Assembly: GCF_014174215.1 (NCBI RefSeq) | Contig: NZ_JABEQL010000005.1 | Span: forward strand, 62,001 to 126,000 | Length of the DNA stretch: 64,000 nucleotides | From: Gluconacetobacter tumulicola | Lineage (GTDB): Bacteria > Pseudomonadota > Alphaproteobacteria > Acetobacterales > Acetobacteraceae | Direction of reading: 5' to 3' | Part shown: positions 8,853 to 18,063 of the stretch, piece by piece | How positions within the stretch are numbered: position 1 is the stretch's first letter | Layout: each line of letters begins with the position of its first letter | Notes under the pieces: model-generated | Databases searched by the model: none | Told to the model about the DNA's origin: nothing | What the model saw: the letters and a program-made list of their open reading frames with translations, nothing else | Program-made: the position numbers and the translations under genes

Positions 8853-9602
8853 CTAGAGGTACTTCTTGAAGCTGCCCGCAGTCAGGCTCACGGCCAGTCC
8901 CAGCAAGGCGGCGCTCGGCAACAGGATCAGCAATGGATGCACCGAGATCGGCAGTGCCAGGTACGTGATCCACGGCAGCACGGCCAGGGGCATAAGGCTG
9001 GCTTTCGCGCGGTGGTAGATGAACCCGGATTCGCGGCCCGCGCCGAACCTGCGCACGTCGCGTCGCACCAGACCATCAATCAGACCGACGAAAGCGGCCG
9101 TGAAGATCAGCGGCAGCGTGAGCACCAGGACCAGCAGGCGCACTAGGAAGGTCAGCGTCGTGAAGGCCGCGGCGATCAGGTAGCTCTCGGCCCAGACATA
9201 GACTTGGCTGATGTAGTAGCGGAAGTTGCGCGCCTGCTCGTGGCTGGGCGCGCGGACGCGCTCGGCGGTCTGGCTCATGCGCGCCAGCAGCCCGGAGCGA
9301 ACAAACACCCATTCGTAGCCTGTATCCACCAACTCGTGCGCTGTGCGCCCCGGCTCCTGCACGACCACGCTGCGCGTGAAGTGGCTGGACAGGTGTCCAA
9401 GCTCGTACTGCAACATCTGCTGGGAATGGCGCCAGCCCTGGTCCTTCCAGAACAGGTGCATGCCGACGCACTCCACCACGATCGAGAACAGCAGCGAGCC
9501 GATCAGCACTCCAAGCAAGCGAAACGGCAAGGTGACGGTGCCGACGATCAGGCCCTGGCGCTGGTTCTGCTCCCGCTGCGCGGTCGATGCGGCGTCCTTC
9601 AT
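8853..9602 (-). CDS. ICE inner-membrane protein (TIGR03747 type)
   Basis: A 249-residue polytopic protein with hydrophobic segments near residues 20-45, 140-185 and 205-240, ending GSFKKYL. The pattern and place directly after traD match TIGR03747 of PFGI-1-class elements. It overlaps the TraD gene by four bases (ATGA), so the two are translationally coupled. Probable partner of the coupling protein at the inner membrane; its biochemical role is unknown. Confidence 0.88.
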   Translation of the reverse strand: MKDAASTAQREQNQRQGLIVGTVTLPFRLLGVLIGSLLFSIVVECVGMHLFWKDQGWRHSQQMLQYELGHLSSHFTRSVVVQEPGRTAHELVDTGYEWVFVRSGLLARMSQTAERVRAPSHEQARNFRYYISQVYVWAESYLIAAAFTTLTFLVRLLVLVLTLPLIFTAAFVGLIDGLVRRDVRRFGAGRESGFIYHRAKASLMPLAVLPWITYLALPISVHPLLILLPSAALLGLAVSLTAGSFKKYL

Positions 9603-11788
9603 GGCGCGGCCTCGTCGGCATTGTGGTCGGTGGCGGTGGCCACCGCAGCAGACTCGGCTGGAGCCGCATCATCCAGCAGGTCATCGGGCAAGGCCGCATT
9701 CTGCAAGGTCGGGGAACTGGTGAACTCCCACCACTGCGTAGCCTCGCTGTAGCTCTGGCGCATGTACCCCGCCAGTTGTTGCAGGTCCGCCGGCATCACT
9801 TCATCCGGGTCTGGTATCGGCAGCGGCATGCGAACCTTCCAAAGCTGGCCGCCCTGCAGCAGCGCGAAGCACTGGCCTTTGGGCAGGCCGACTACGTGCG
9901 ATGGCTCGATCATCGGCACGCTGGACATGCTGATGCGGTCCTGGGTGTTCGACGTGAAATCCGTCGCGCCGCGGATGTCCGAACTGTCGGTTGCCCCTGA
10001 GACGATGGTAGTGGTATAGACCTCGACCTTCGGCAACTGCCGCGTCAGCAGTTCGGCGGTGGCCGTCTCGCGCACGCGCAGCATGAACAGGTTGTTGAAG
10101 TTGCCGATCACCTGGCCAGCTTTCGCGCGGTTGCCGATGCGGGCCTCGATGTCCGAGAGGGTCTGCGTGTACGCGGTGACTTGCAGCCCGGCGCCGCCGC
10201 CTTTGTTGATAAGCGGCACGAATTCGTCACCCATGAGTTCATTGAATTCGTCCGCATGGACGTTGATCGGCACGCGCGCGCCAGCAGAGGCGTCCGGCAG
10301 GCCATCGTCGATCCCGTGCTTGTAGATATGGCCCGCCACCGAAACCAGGTCGGAGAACATGGAGTTCCCGACCGCTGCGGCAACCTCGGCGTCGGACAGC
10401 GCGTCCAGTCCCACATAGACGATGGCGCGCTTCCTGATGACTTGCATCCAATCGAAGATCGGGCGCGGGTCGGCCAGGTCGGAATAGTTCGGTGCCAGGA
10501 GCTGCGCGATCTTGCCGCTGGTGAGCTTTTCCAACAACGGCAGCAATGACGCGACGATCTTGTCGAAGTAGGTCTTGTCGTACCGAACTGCCGAGCGCAG
10601 TCCGTCGAGCACCGGGTCGTAGTTGCGCGCCTGGGAGAGATACTGCTCCAGCGCAACCACGCGCTTCTCGCGCCCGATCATGTTGCGCGGAATGTTCTTC
10701 TCGTTGAGCTTGGCCTCGATCTGGACGATCACCTCCCAGGCCTTGGGCTCGGTCTTGGCGAAGTAGTGCTGGGCGTACTCGATAAACAGCGCGTCGATGT
10801 TGATGACGTGCCGCTGGATCAGCATGTAGTCCGGGCGCTGTCCCAGTTCCACTAGGGCACGGGCAATGATGTTGACGAAGCGCCACGCGAACTCCCTGAA
10901 GGCCGCGCTATTGCCTTCACCGGAGAGTTGCCCTGCGATGCGGGTGGCGACTTCCGAGATGCGACCGAATCGGCCCACCGCGTTGTAGCGGGCGCTGATC
11001 TCCGGCCAGCCCAAGTGGAAGATGTAAAACTCGCCTTCACGGCCCGCGCGCTTGGCCTCGACATACATGCGCTTCAAGAGGTCCGCATCCCCTTTGGGGT
11101 CGATGACGATCACGACTTCGTGCTCGCCGGCAGCGCTCTTGCGGCGGATGTCCTGGGTCACGAACAACTCGGCCAGTCGCGTCTTGCCCACGCGCGTGGT
11201 GCCCAGCACCAGCGAGTGCCCGACACGCTCGCCGAGCGGTAGGCTGACGTCCACCTCGTCCGGTTCGATGCCGTGCAGGCGTGGCAGGCCGCCCACAGGC
11301 GGAAGCGGACGCACCGGGTTGAAAGGCACATCCCAGCCCGTGAGCGCGGACAGCCGGGATAGCGGGAACGGCGCGAACTCCAGCCGCTCCTCCAGTCGCC
11401 GTGCCAGCCGGTAGGCAGGCGTCGGCTCGACGTATCGGCGGAACTCCGGCCGGTACGTCTGCATCAGCCTATGGGTGTGTTTTTGTTCCCACAGGAACCC
11501 GCGCCCGATGAAAAGCCGCTGCTGGCTGACGGGCACGTCCTTGCTCGTCATCACGTAGCGCGACAGGCGGCGGATGTTGCGTCGGTAGCGAAGGATCACG
11601 CGGGCATCGCGGTAGCGGATCGCGCCATAGGCGCCGAACGCCAAGGCGCTGCCGACGCCCATGGCCGGGCTCAGCGCGAGCGACCATGGGGCCACTAGGG
11701 ACAGAAACGCGGCGCCTGCACACGCTGCGACGGTGTATAGCTCCACCGCTGGGCGTAGCAGAACCTCGACCGGCTGTTTCCCCGACAT
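9599..11788 (-). CDS. traD: TraD type IV coupling protein, SXT/PFGI class
   Basis: A 729-residue VirD4/TraD-like ATPase that brings the relaxase-DNA complex to the secretion channel. Two N-terminal membrane segments (about 18-55) precede a nucleotide-binding domain with Walker A GTTRVGKT near residue 195 and a Walker B-like HADEFNEL region later. Length and gene order fit the TraD subfamily of ICEs. It starts five bases after the upstream gene and overlaps the TIGR03747 gene. Confidence 0.93.
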   Translation of the reverse strand: MSGKQPVEVLLRPAVELYTVAACAGAAFLSLVAPWSLALSPAMGVGSALAFGAYGAIRYRDARVILRYRRNIRRLSRYVMTSKDVPVSQQRLFIGRGFLWEQKHTHRLMQTYRPEFRRYVEPTPAYRLARRLEERLEFAPFPLSRLSALTGWDVPFNPVRPLPPVGGLPRLHGIEPDEVDVSLPLGERVGHSLVLGTTRVGKTRLAELFVTQDIRRKSAAGEHEVVIVIDPKGDADLLKRMYVEAKRAGREGEFYIFHLGWPEISARYNAVGRFGRISEVATRIAGQLSGEGNSAAFREFAWRFVNIIARALVELGQRPDYMLIQRHVINIDALFIEYAQHYFAKTEPKAWEVIVQIEAKLNEKNIPRNMIGREKRVVALEQYLSQARNYDPVLDGLRSAVRYDKTYFDKIVASLLPLLEKLTSGKIAQLLAPNYSDLADPRPIFDWMQVIRKRAIVYVGLDALSDAEVAAAVGNSMFSDLVSVAGHIYKHGIDDGLPDASAGARVPINVHADEFNELMGDEFVPLINKGGGAGLQVTAYTQTLSDIEARIGNRAKAGQVIGNFNNLFMLRVRETATAELLTRQLPKVEVYTTTIVSGATDSSDIRGATDFTSNTQDRISMSSVPMIEPSHVVGLPKGQCFALLQGGQLWKVRMPLPIPDPDEVMPADLQQLAGYMRQSYSEATQWWEFTSSPTLQNAALPDDLLDDAAPAESAAVATATDHNADEAAP

Positions 11789-11792
11789 GGCT

Positions 11793-12332
11793 TCATTGCT
11801 CGATGCCGGTGGCCGTGATCAGCGCCGGGTAGTGCCGCAGGCCCAGGCGATCGGCCAGGTCGTCTCCGGCTACGGGCGCGAGTGGCACGCCCGGCACCAG
11901 GGCACGCAGCCGTGCCAGGCCCTGCGCGGTCTCGACGTTGACCACCAAGCCGACCGCGCCGCGTTCGCGCAAAGCAACGCTTCGGCGCTGCAACCAGGCC
12001 CGGGAGGCGTCGTCGTCGCCGATGACCACGAACGGCCGCAGGCCGGGCGCTTCGATCACGCGCCGCGCGACGGTGCCGGGCGTGAGCTTGGCGCTGCGCA
12101 CCGGCAGCATCGCTGCCTCGTCCGCGGGTGTGGCGGGAACCTGTGGTGTCGGAATGGGCGGCCGGGCCGGGACATCGGCGCGCGGCTGGAGGTTGAGGGC
12201 CTCGTAGTACGGCAGCGCCGACGTGCCACCGCGATCTTCGACCACGATCAGCGGACCGCCGGCACGCGATGCCAGCGGCAGACCTGCCAGCAGCACAAGC
12301 AGGCCCCGCAGGGCCAGATGGGATTTCGTCAT
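11793..12332 (-). CDS. ICE periplasmic protein (PFL_4695/TIGR03765 type)
   Basis: A 179-residue secreted protein with a signal peptide (about 1-24). The C-terminal half, VVIGDDDASRAWLQ through LRHYPALIT, resembles TrbC/thioredoxin-like ICE proteins that usually lie between the lytic transglycosylase and TraD. The start overlaps the transglycosylase stop by four bases. Its role in pilus biogenesis is inferred from context. Confidence 0.82.
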   Translation of the reverse strand: MTKSHLALRGLLVLLAGLPLASRAGGPLIVVEDRGGTSALPYYEALNLQPRADVPARPPIPTPQVPATPADEAAMLPVRSAKLTPGTVARRVIEAPGLRPFVVIGDDDASRAWLQRRSVALRERGAVGLVVNVETAQGLARLRALVPGVPLAPVAGDDLADRLGLRHYPALITATGIEQ

Positions 12333-12934
12333 GGGGAAGTCTCCTGGCGCGCGGCGAACACCGCGGCGTTTGGACGTGCGCCCTGCACACGCGCGAGATG
12401 GCGCGACACGCTGCGCCGGTAGCGGGCGGCGGGCTCGCCGCCCGCAGGACGGTGGTAGCGGCCGATCGCGAGCAGCCAGTCTTCGCCGGACGTGTGCTGC
12501 TCGTTCAGGATTTCAGCGGCGATGGCGAGGTTGCGATACGGGTCCAGCAGGTCACATGCGCTGGTGAAGCGGTGCTTGTGGTAGCCGAGGTTGATCTGGC
12601 CCAGGCCTGCATCGATGCGCGTGTGGGGCGTGGCGCGCATTGCCTGTTGCAAGCCCGAGCAGGCATCGGCGCGCGTGGCGAAGCGGCGCGACTGGCCGGC
12701 GACATTGAGGGACCACGGCCACGGGACGATGCGCCCGTTGCGTCGAACTCCGCTCTCCTGCAAGGCCACGGCGTAGAGCACGGTCGAGGGGATGCCCGCC
12801 CGCTGGGCGGCGAGCTGGTAGGCAGGTGGCGGAATCTCCTGGGCATGGACGGCGCAGGCGCACAGGCCGGTAGCGAGCACCAGTGCGCGCAAGAGCTGCG
12901 AGACGGAGGTGGCCGCTACGGCTGGCGCTGCCAT
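12329..12934 (-). CDS. Lytic transglycosylase (VirB1-like) of the ICE
   Basis: A 201-residue exported protein with an SLT domain. The probable catalytic glutamate is in ALQESG (E60) and the GLGQINLGY motif follows. It should open peptidoglycan locally for assembly of the secretion channel. It overlaps the upstream TIGR03759-type gene by 19 bases and the downstream gene by four. Confidence 0.87.
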   Translation of the reverse strand: MAAPAVAATSVSQLLRALVLATGLCACAVHAQEIPPPAYQLAAQRAGIPSTVLYAVALQESGVRRNGRIVPWPWSLNVAGQSRRFATRADACSGLQQAMRATPHTRIDAGLGQINLGYHKHRFTSACDLLDPYRNLAIAAEILNEQHTSGEDWLLAIGRYHRPAGGEPAARYRRSVSRHLARVQGARPNAAVFAARQETSP

Positions 12935-13641
12935 TGGCCGTTCACCTCGCGCACAGCCGCGGGCAAGTCACCGGGCAGGCCCAGCGACAGCCAGCGGCCG
13001 CCGTCGTGGTTGAGGGTAATGCTGCCGCTGCGCACGCGCGCCGGGTCGATCTGCGCGCGCTTGGCCCAGTCGCGGATGCGTGCGTCGTCCTGGCGGCTGC
13101 CCACCATATACAGGTCGAACTCGGCACCCGAGGATTGCAGCCGCTGCACGAGCTGCCCACAGGCCGCGCAGCCGTCCTTGACGAACACCGCCACGCGACC
13201 GCTGCCGCGCGCGGTGCCGGTGCCCGGCCCGTCGTCGGGCAGGTTTACGCGCTGCATACCAGGGTTCAGGCGCTGCCAGGCTTCGTCGTAGGCACGTTGG
13301 TAGGCGAGCAGCTTCTCGACGCGGCGTGCCTCGACTTGCACCTGCAGCTCTGCATAGCGCCGCCGTTCTTCGTCGGTGCGTGCCTCGATGCCTAGGGCAG
13401 ACAGCGGGTCCAGGTTGGGCGAGTAGATGCCCAGCGGCCCATCCATCAGCTCGCGGTAGCGCGCCCATTCCTGGGGTTGGAGGCCCCAGTTGCTTGCTAC
13501 TCGGTCGTCCAGGACGCGGGCGGCCGTCGGGCGCTCCTGGCTCTGCGCATTGCGGGCGGGAGCTGTGGCTGGCTGCTGCGCCCACGCGGGCCACTGGACT
13601 GAAGCCAGCAGGAGTGCGGAAAGGATGATCGACGGCTTCAT
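12916..13641 (-). CDS. ICE protein with thioredoxin-like CxxC (TIGR03759 type)
   Basis: A 241-residue exported protein with a signal peptide cleaved near AWAQQ (about residue 21), a charged helical middle, and a C-terminal thioredoxin-like segment with CAAC (158-161) followed by QLVQRLQ. This matches the TIGR03759 family, which lies beside the PilL-like gene in PFGI-1-class ICEs. A periplasmic redox or chaperone role is inferred from the CxxC. Start chosen at MKPSII for the signal peptide. Confidence 0.83.
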   Translation of the reverse strand: MKPSIILSALLLASVQWPAWAQQPATAPARNAQSQERPTAARVLDDRVASNWGLQPQEWARYRELMDGPLGIYSPNLDPLSALGIEARTDEERRRYAELQVQVEARRVEKLLAYQRAYDEAWQRLNPGMQRVNLPDDGPGTGTARGSGRVAVFVKDGCAACGQLVQRLQSSGAEFDLYMVGSRQDDARIRDWAKRAQIDPARVRSGSITLNHDGGRWLSLGLPGDLPAAVREVNGQWQRQP

Positions 13642-13655
13642 GTCGTGTGCTCCGA

Positions 13656-14297
13656 TCAGGGAATCGCCACGCGACGGGTCTGGTCGCCGGCTTGGAACAC
13701 CGCGGCGCTGCCATCGATTGCCTGCAAGCGCCATGGACCGACCGCATCACCGGGCAGCAGCACCTGAAGCTGGTCGGGCGTAAAGTTCCCACTGCTCGGC
13801 ACGACGGACACGCTGAGCTGGCCGGCGCGCAGTTCGGCGCCGACGATGCGGAACGGCAGTGGCGGCGGTTCAGGCTTGGCGGCGGGCTTGCTCGATGTGC
13901 GCGGCTGGGTGGGTGTTGCTGCACGCGCAGCGGTCTGGCGCGTCTTGATCTGCTCGATCTCCGCGCGCAGCGCCTGAAGGTCGTCGGCGGCTGCGTAGCT
14001 GCTCAATGTTTTCTCAACCAGGGAAGCGCGTGCTTCCAGGATTTGGCGGATGTCTTTGAGGTCCGCCGCCGTTGCGACAGGCGGACGCTGCTGGATGGTT
14101 CCGATGGTCTCAGCCAGGGCCACCGTCTGCGCTTCGAGGCGTTGCAAACGGGAGTCGAGCCGTTTCTCGTCGGCCTGGTCGCTCATCGCCTGGTAGCCGA
14201 GGGCCACGATGACGCTGAGACCGAGCAGCCAGAGCCAGAGCAGGCTTTGCACCACCACGGCGACAGCCGGGCGCCGCGAAGATTGGGGAGTGTTCAT
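13656..14297 (-). CDS. Inner-membrane coiled-coil protein of the ICE transfer cluster
   Basis: A 213-residue bitopic protein: one membrane helix (about 13-35), a coiled-coil region (about 40-125), a Pro/Ala linker and a small beta-rich C-terminal domain. The ATG overlaps the PilL-like stop (ATGA), which fixes the start. I do not recognise a named family; layout suggests a periplasmic structural or bridging component analogous to PilO/PilP-type proteins. Confidence 0.75.
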   Translation of the reverse strand: MNTPQSSRRPAVAVVVQSLLWLWLLGLSVIVALGYQAMSDQADEKRLDSRLQRLEAQTVALAETIGTIQQRPPVATAADLKDIRQILEARASLVEKTLSSYAAADDLQALRAEIEQIKTRQTAARAATPTQPRTSSKPAAKPEPPPLPFRIVGAELRAGQLSVSVVPSSGNFTPDQLQVLLPGDAVGPWRLQAIDGSAAVFQAGDQTRRVAIP

Positions 14298-14893
14298 GGC
14301 TGACCGCCTGGAATGGAGGGCATCAGTGGGAAGGTCTGCACCGCATCGGCGGCGGCCGGTTCGGGCATTGGTTCGATGGCCATGCTGTCGCCGGGCCGCT
14401 CGAAGCAAATCTGTCGTGCGCGGTCATCCGCGTGCAGTTCCCAGGCCGGACCAGCCAGGGTGAGCAGCGCGTCGCGCAGAGTCATGGGACCGAGATGCAG
14501 GTGCGCCGCCGGCAGCGGCAGCGCATACAACTCGATCACGGCATGTGCCGTTTGACACAGGCTGTAGCCGCTGCGTTTGAGCACATGCCGCAGCCCATCG
14601 CCGACCGTGACGCGGGCATCCGCCGGCATCGAAACATCGATGGTCTGCAACAGCAGGTCGCGCTGCGCCGCCGTGGGGGCCAGCTCGACCAACGTGTAGC
14701 GCCCGTAGCGCACAACGGGGATGTACTCGGGCGCTTCGGGTTCGGGCGCGGTCGAGACTTCCTCGAAGGCATCGGGTGCGTGCGGCGCAGTCGTTGTCGC
14801 GCAGCCGCCAGCCAGTACCGACCAAAGCAGGCCGAGAAATCCCGTCAGCAGGCGGCGTTCGGGATGGTGAAACCAGGGTGGAGAGGGGCACAT
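14294..14893 (-). CDS. pilL: PilL-like N-terminal-domain lipoprotein of the ICE
   Basis: A 199-residue lipoprotein with lipobox LAGGC near residue 31, then a domain (YGRYTLVELAPTAAQRDLL onwards) matching the PilL N-terminal domain family of PFGI-1-class ICEs (TIGR03748 as I recall it). It heads the transfer gene series; the TTGTTTGC motif lies 57 bases upstream. Confidence 0.87.
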   Translation of the reverse strand: MCPSPPWFHHPERRLLTGFLGLLWSVLAGGCATTTAPHAPDAFEEVSTAPEPEAPEYIPVVRYGRYTLVELAPTAAQRDLLLQTIDVSMPADARVTVGDGLRHVLKRSGYSLCQTAHAVIELYALPLPAAHLHLGPMTLRDALLTLAGPAWELHADDRARQICFERPGDSMAIEPMPEPAAADAVQTFPLMPSIPGGQP

Positions 14894-14945
14894 GGCGCGT
14901 CGTCCTGAAACATCGAGCCCTCACCATCGCCGCTCGGGTCACGAG

Positions 14946-14972
14946 CAGCAGCAAACAATGCGAACCAGGCAG
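14946..14972 (-). promoter_or_regulatory. Shared ICE promoter-like motif, copy 2
   Basis: Minus-strand GGTTCGCATTGTTTGCTGC lies 57 bases before the PilL-like start and just after the terminator of the gene at 15054-15536. It matches copy 1 at 16 of 19 positions. Confidence 0.4.
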
Positions 14973-15002
14973 CGCCCGATTTCCCGACAGCCTCACTCCA
15001 AA

Positions 15003-15024
15003 GAAAAAGGCCCCCGAAGGGGCC
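15003..15024 (-). terminator. Intrinsic terminator after gene 15054-15536
   Basis: On the minus strand GGCCCC-TTC-GGGGGCC is followed by TTTTTC, about 30 bases after the stop codon. Confidence 0.85.
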
Positions 15025-15053
15025 AGTGAAAGCGCAGATCGGACCCTGCCGAA

Positions 15054-15536
15054 TCAATCCAGAGCCAGTTTCAAGCCGGGATCGACCTGTGCCAGTTGGG
15101 CATGCGCCCAGCAGCGCACGAGCTGGCCGTTCTCGCCGAGCGGCCGGTCCGCTACCGTCGCCGAGTACTCGTCGGTGTCGCTGGTGTCGTAGCAGACGAC
15201 CTTGATCTCGCCGGTGTCGCAGCGGATCGAGTGGATCTGGCCGTCGGTCATATCGACCACGACGACCTGCGGGACAAGGCCCAGTTCGCGGGCGGCCGAC
15301 AGGATGGAGCCATATTCGGCAGCATCGAGGCAGACGAACGGCCCTTCGTACCGGGCTTCTTCGGCCAGATCCTTGGCTTTGTAGTAGTGGGCGCCCTGAT
15401 CGTATTCCTCCTGGGTGGTTCTGACCTTGAAGACCGGTATGTCGGGGGTGCCGGAAGCATCGACGCAGGCGACAGCGACTTGCATCTCGATCTCGCCGCC
15501 GTCGGCGGGTTCGATCGAAGGGGTGTTGGTGTTCAT
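15054..15536 (-). CDS. Hypothetical ICE accessory protein
   Basis: A 160-residue acidic soluble protein beginning MNTNTPSIEPADGGE with several cysteines (VACVDAS, VCLDAAEY, IRCDTGE, VRCWAHA). AAGGAGAT lies seven bases before the ATG, which decides the start over longer in-frame alternatives. It has its own leader hairpin (15561-15597) and terminator (15003-15024), so it is probably transcribed as a single-gene unit. I do not recognise the family. Confidence 0.75.
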   Translation of the reverse strand: MNTNTPSIEPADGGEIEMQVAVACVDASGTPDIPVFKVRTTQEEYDQGAHYYKAKDLAEEARYEGPFVCLDAAEYGSILSAARELGLVPQVVVVDMTDGQIHSIRCDTGEIKVVCYDTSDTDEYSATVADRPLGENGQLVRCWAHAQLAQVDPGLKLALD

Positions 15537-15560
15537 GGAAATCTCCTTGAAATGAAAATG

Positions 15561-15597
15561 CGTAGCCATGCCCGCGAAGAACACGGGCATGGCTACG
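15561..15597 (-). promoter_or_regulatory. Leader hairpin upstream of gene 15054-15536
   Basis: Perfect 14-base arms CGTAGCCATGCCCG / CGGGCATGGCTACG enclose a nine-base loop, 24 bases before the start codon and next to a T-rich stretch. Confidence 0.7.
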
Positions 15598-15610
15598 AGG
15601 TAGGAACAAC

Positions 15611-15635
15611 AAAAAGCCGGCGGCACTAGGCCGGC
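15611..15635 (-). terminator. Intrinsic terminator after the SNF2-like helicase
   Basis: Minus-strand GCCGGC / GCCGGC stem followed by TTTTTGTT, 14 bases past the helicase stop. Confidence 0.8.
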
Positions 15636-15648
15636 GATGGCGTGGGGA

Positions 15649-17928
15649 TCAGGCGGCGACCAGTTGCCGGGCCAGTGCGACCTCGACGGAATCACCGTCC
15701 TGGTTGAGCACATCCAGCCCCGATTCGGGCACGTCGCCCGAGGTGGACTGCGAGACCATGATCTTCTTGGCCATCAGCTCTAGGCAGGTCATCTGCGAGG
15801 AACCGGCGTAGCCGAGGTAGATCACGCGCACGGACAGCTTCTGCCCGATGCGCCAGGAGCGGCGTGCCGCCTGCTGCAGCGAGTACACGTTGTAGCCCGA
15901 CTGCATGAACACGATCGTCGGAAACTCCAACAGGTCCAGTCCCGTTTTAACCAGCTCGGGGTTGGTGATGAGCACATCGATGCCACGGTCCAGTTGCTCG
16001 GCGATCCAGTCCTCGCGGCGGCTGGCATCCACGCTTGCGCGCAGCACCGCCACTTTGAAGCCTTCCTGCTCCAACAACACCTTCAGGCGCGACGTGGTGT
16101 CGCGCGTGCCGGTATAGACCGTATAGGCCAGGACCTTGCGGCCCTGCGCCTTCTCCTCTTTGCAGATGTCGATAAGCTCGCGCTCCTTGGGACTGATCTC
16201 GAACTCGTTGAACTGAGCCGGGACGAACGCCAAGGTGTTGCGCGTGCGCGGATGCACCACGGTCTCCGACCGGAAGCAGCAATCTGGCCAGGCCAGCAGC
16301 ACGTTGAGCACCACACCCAGCAAAGTCGTATCGCGTCGTGCAAGAGCCTGTTTCAGCTCCGCGGTCAGCCGACCCGCCAGATCGCGGTAGGCCGCGGCTT
16401 GCGCCGTGTCCATCGCGACTTCTCGGAACTCCTCGTCATACGGCGGCAGGACGTTGCCGCCGATGTCCTTGAGCTTGAGGAAGATCGTGAACGGCAGGAT
16501 GCAGCGCAAGACGCCCTTGGGGCCGAAGCCCGGGGCCTTGACCGTGCGCACCGATACCTTGGTGCCCTTGGCCGTCTTGTGCGCCGTGCCGGTGCTCTCG
16601 GAGTAGATGTCCTTCAAGACTCCGTGATCGCGCATGAACGCCATCGCGGCCGAGGTCATGCTGCCGCTCGTGGTCGGGCGGTAGCCGTCTTCGATCATCC
16701 GCCCCGGAAGGGCTCGGAACAGCAGGTAGAACAGGTCGTCCCCGTAGCCGCCCATCAGCGTGCCAGTCAGCAGCAAGGTCTTGCGAGACTTCGCCGCCAG
16801 CACGCCCATGGCCTGGCCTTGGGCACTCCCGCCGTTCTTGTACTCGTGCGCCTCGTCGGCGATGAGCAGGTCGAACGTGCCTTGCGGCAGGTAGCGTTTG
16901 ATGAACTCGGACGGCTGGTAGCCGCCTTCGCCAAAGCCGAACTCCATGTTGGCCATCGCCCGTTCCATGCGGGTGGCCTGACGGTCGGAAAACACCAGCT
17001 CGCCGTTGCCGTCCATGAGATTGATGAACTCATGGATGTTGTCGCCGAGCATCGAGGCCAGGAAGCCGTCTCCGAACTTCTGCATCAGCTTCTGCGCGGT
17101 GACTGCCCCGATGGTCGGGATGCGCTTCAAGGCTTTCAGCACGGCCGAGGACTGGTCGTTGCCGGACAGGCTGCGTGGGCGGATCAGCGTCCACAGGGGC
17201 GCTGCGCAATGGCTGCACTTCCTGCGGTACTCCTCGGCTTCGAGCGCGACCGGGTTGACCGGCTCGCCGTCGAGGTCGGTGATGACCGTGCCGCAGTCCG
17301 GGCAGGCCGCCACGTCGCCGTGGCGGGTGCGCCGCTGGGTGAAGACAGGCTTCCAGTGGAACCCCATCCGCATCCTGACGCGCCCCAGGACAAAGAACTC
17401 CTGGCCGGTCGGCTGCACACCCAACTGCTCGCGCAGCTTGATGAGCTTGACCAAGGTATCGGGGCCGTTGAGCACCCAGACCTTCGCGCCCGCTACTGTC
17501 TCCTGGATCTCGCGCCGCCACTTGTAAACAAGGTGCGGGGGCGAGAGAACCAAGGTCCGGCGGTAGCCTTCGGCGTTGAGCACAGCGGCCGTGGCGATGC
17601 CGACGGTCGTCTTGCCGCAGCCCATCTCGCCATTGACGATCGCGGCGCGCTCGCCACGGTCAATCAGCAGCTCGGCGGCGGCGTGGACGACTTCGGCCTG
17701 GGCCTGGAACAGCTTGCGCTTGAGGCTGGCGACGATGAGCTGGCGATGTGCTTGCGGTTGGCCGGTATAGACCGGCGGGTTGGCGCTGTTGAGGGCGTCG
17801 AGCAGTTCGTCGCCGAACTCGCCGACGAAATCCTGAAGGCTCAGGGTCAGAGGGGAAGATTCCGCGTCTAGCAGTTCGCCCTGTACGGGCGCGGCTTCAG
17901 CGGCATTGGTTTCGAGATCGAGGGACAT
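15649..17928 (-). CDS. SNF2-like DEAH-box helicase/translocase
   Basis: A 759-residue superfamily 2 ATPase with Walker A GEMGCGKTT (100-108), Walker B DEAH in IADEAHEYKN (about 355), and a SNF2-type motif VI QQAARRSWRIGQ (about 684). An insert between motifs contains two CxxC pairs (CPDC about 207, CSHC about 237), a likely zinc site. It probably translocates on double-stranded DNA; substrate and partners are unknown, but it is a conserved accessory gene in PFGI-1-class ICEs. Start chosen at MSLDLETN, behind TTTGGAG. Its leader contains a terminator-like hairpin (17949-17987), suggesting attenuation. Confidence 0.85.
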   Translation of the reverse strand: MSLDLETNAAEAAPVQGELLDAESSPLTLSLQDFVGEFGDELLDALNSANPPVYTGQPQAHRQLIVASLKRKLFQAQAEVVHAAAELLIDRGERAAIVNGEMGCGKTTVGIATAAVLNAEGYRRTLVLSPPHLVYKWRREIQETVAGAKVWVLNGPDTLVKLIKLREQLGVQPTGQEFFVLGRVRMRMGFHWKPVFTQRRTRHGDVAACPDCGTVITDLDGEPVNPVALEAEEYRRKCSHCAAPLWTLIRPRSLSGNDQSSAVLKALKRIPTIGAVTAQKLMQKFGDGFLASMLGDNIHEFINLMDGNGELVFSDRQATRMERAMANMEFGFGEGGYQPSEFIKRYLPQGTFDLLIADEAHEYKNGGSAQGQAMGVLAAKSRKTLLLTGTLMGGYGDDLFYLLFRALPGRMIEDGYRPTTSGSMTSAAMAFMRDHGVLKDIYSESTGTAHKTAKGTKVSVRTVKAPGFGPKGVLRCILPFTIFLKLKDIGGNVLPPYDEEFREVAMDTAQAAAYRDLAGRLTAELKQALARRDTTLLGVVLNVLLAWPDCCFRSETVVHPRTRNTLAFVPAQFNEFEISPKERELIDICKEEKAQGRKVLAYTVYTGTRDTTSRLKVLLEQEGFKVAVLRASVDASRREDWIAEQLDRGIDVLITNPELVKTGLDLLEFPTIVFMQSGYNVYSLQQAARRSWRIGQKLSVRVIYLGYAGSSQMTCLELMAKKIMVSQSTSGDVPESGLDVLNQDGDSVEVALARQLVAA

Positions 17929-17943
17929 GGTGATGCTCCAAAG

Positions 17944-17987
17944 AAAAAGGGGCATGCACCACCCCCAGCGGGGCAGTGGCATGCCCC
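17944..17987 (-). promoter_or_regulatory. Terminator-like leader hairpin before the SNF2-like helicase
   Basis: Minus-strand arms GGGGCATGC / GCATGCCCC with an inner CCAC/GTGG extension are followed by TTTTTCTTT and then the helicase Shine-Dalgarno GGAG. A full intrinsic terminator therefore sits between the preceding gene (stop at 18064) and the helicase start. It may end upstream transcription, attenuate the helicase, or both. Confidence 0.7.
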
Positions 17988-18063
17988 GTGGTGGGAAGTA
18001 AATCGACGCGTGGCCGACGGTGGTTGAAGGTGCTGGCCTGGGTGGCCAGCGGCTGAACCGTGA

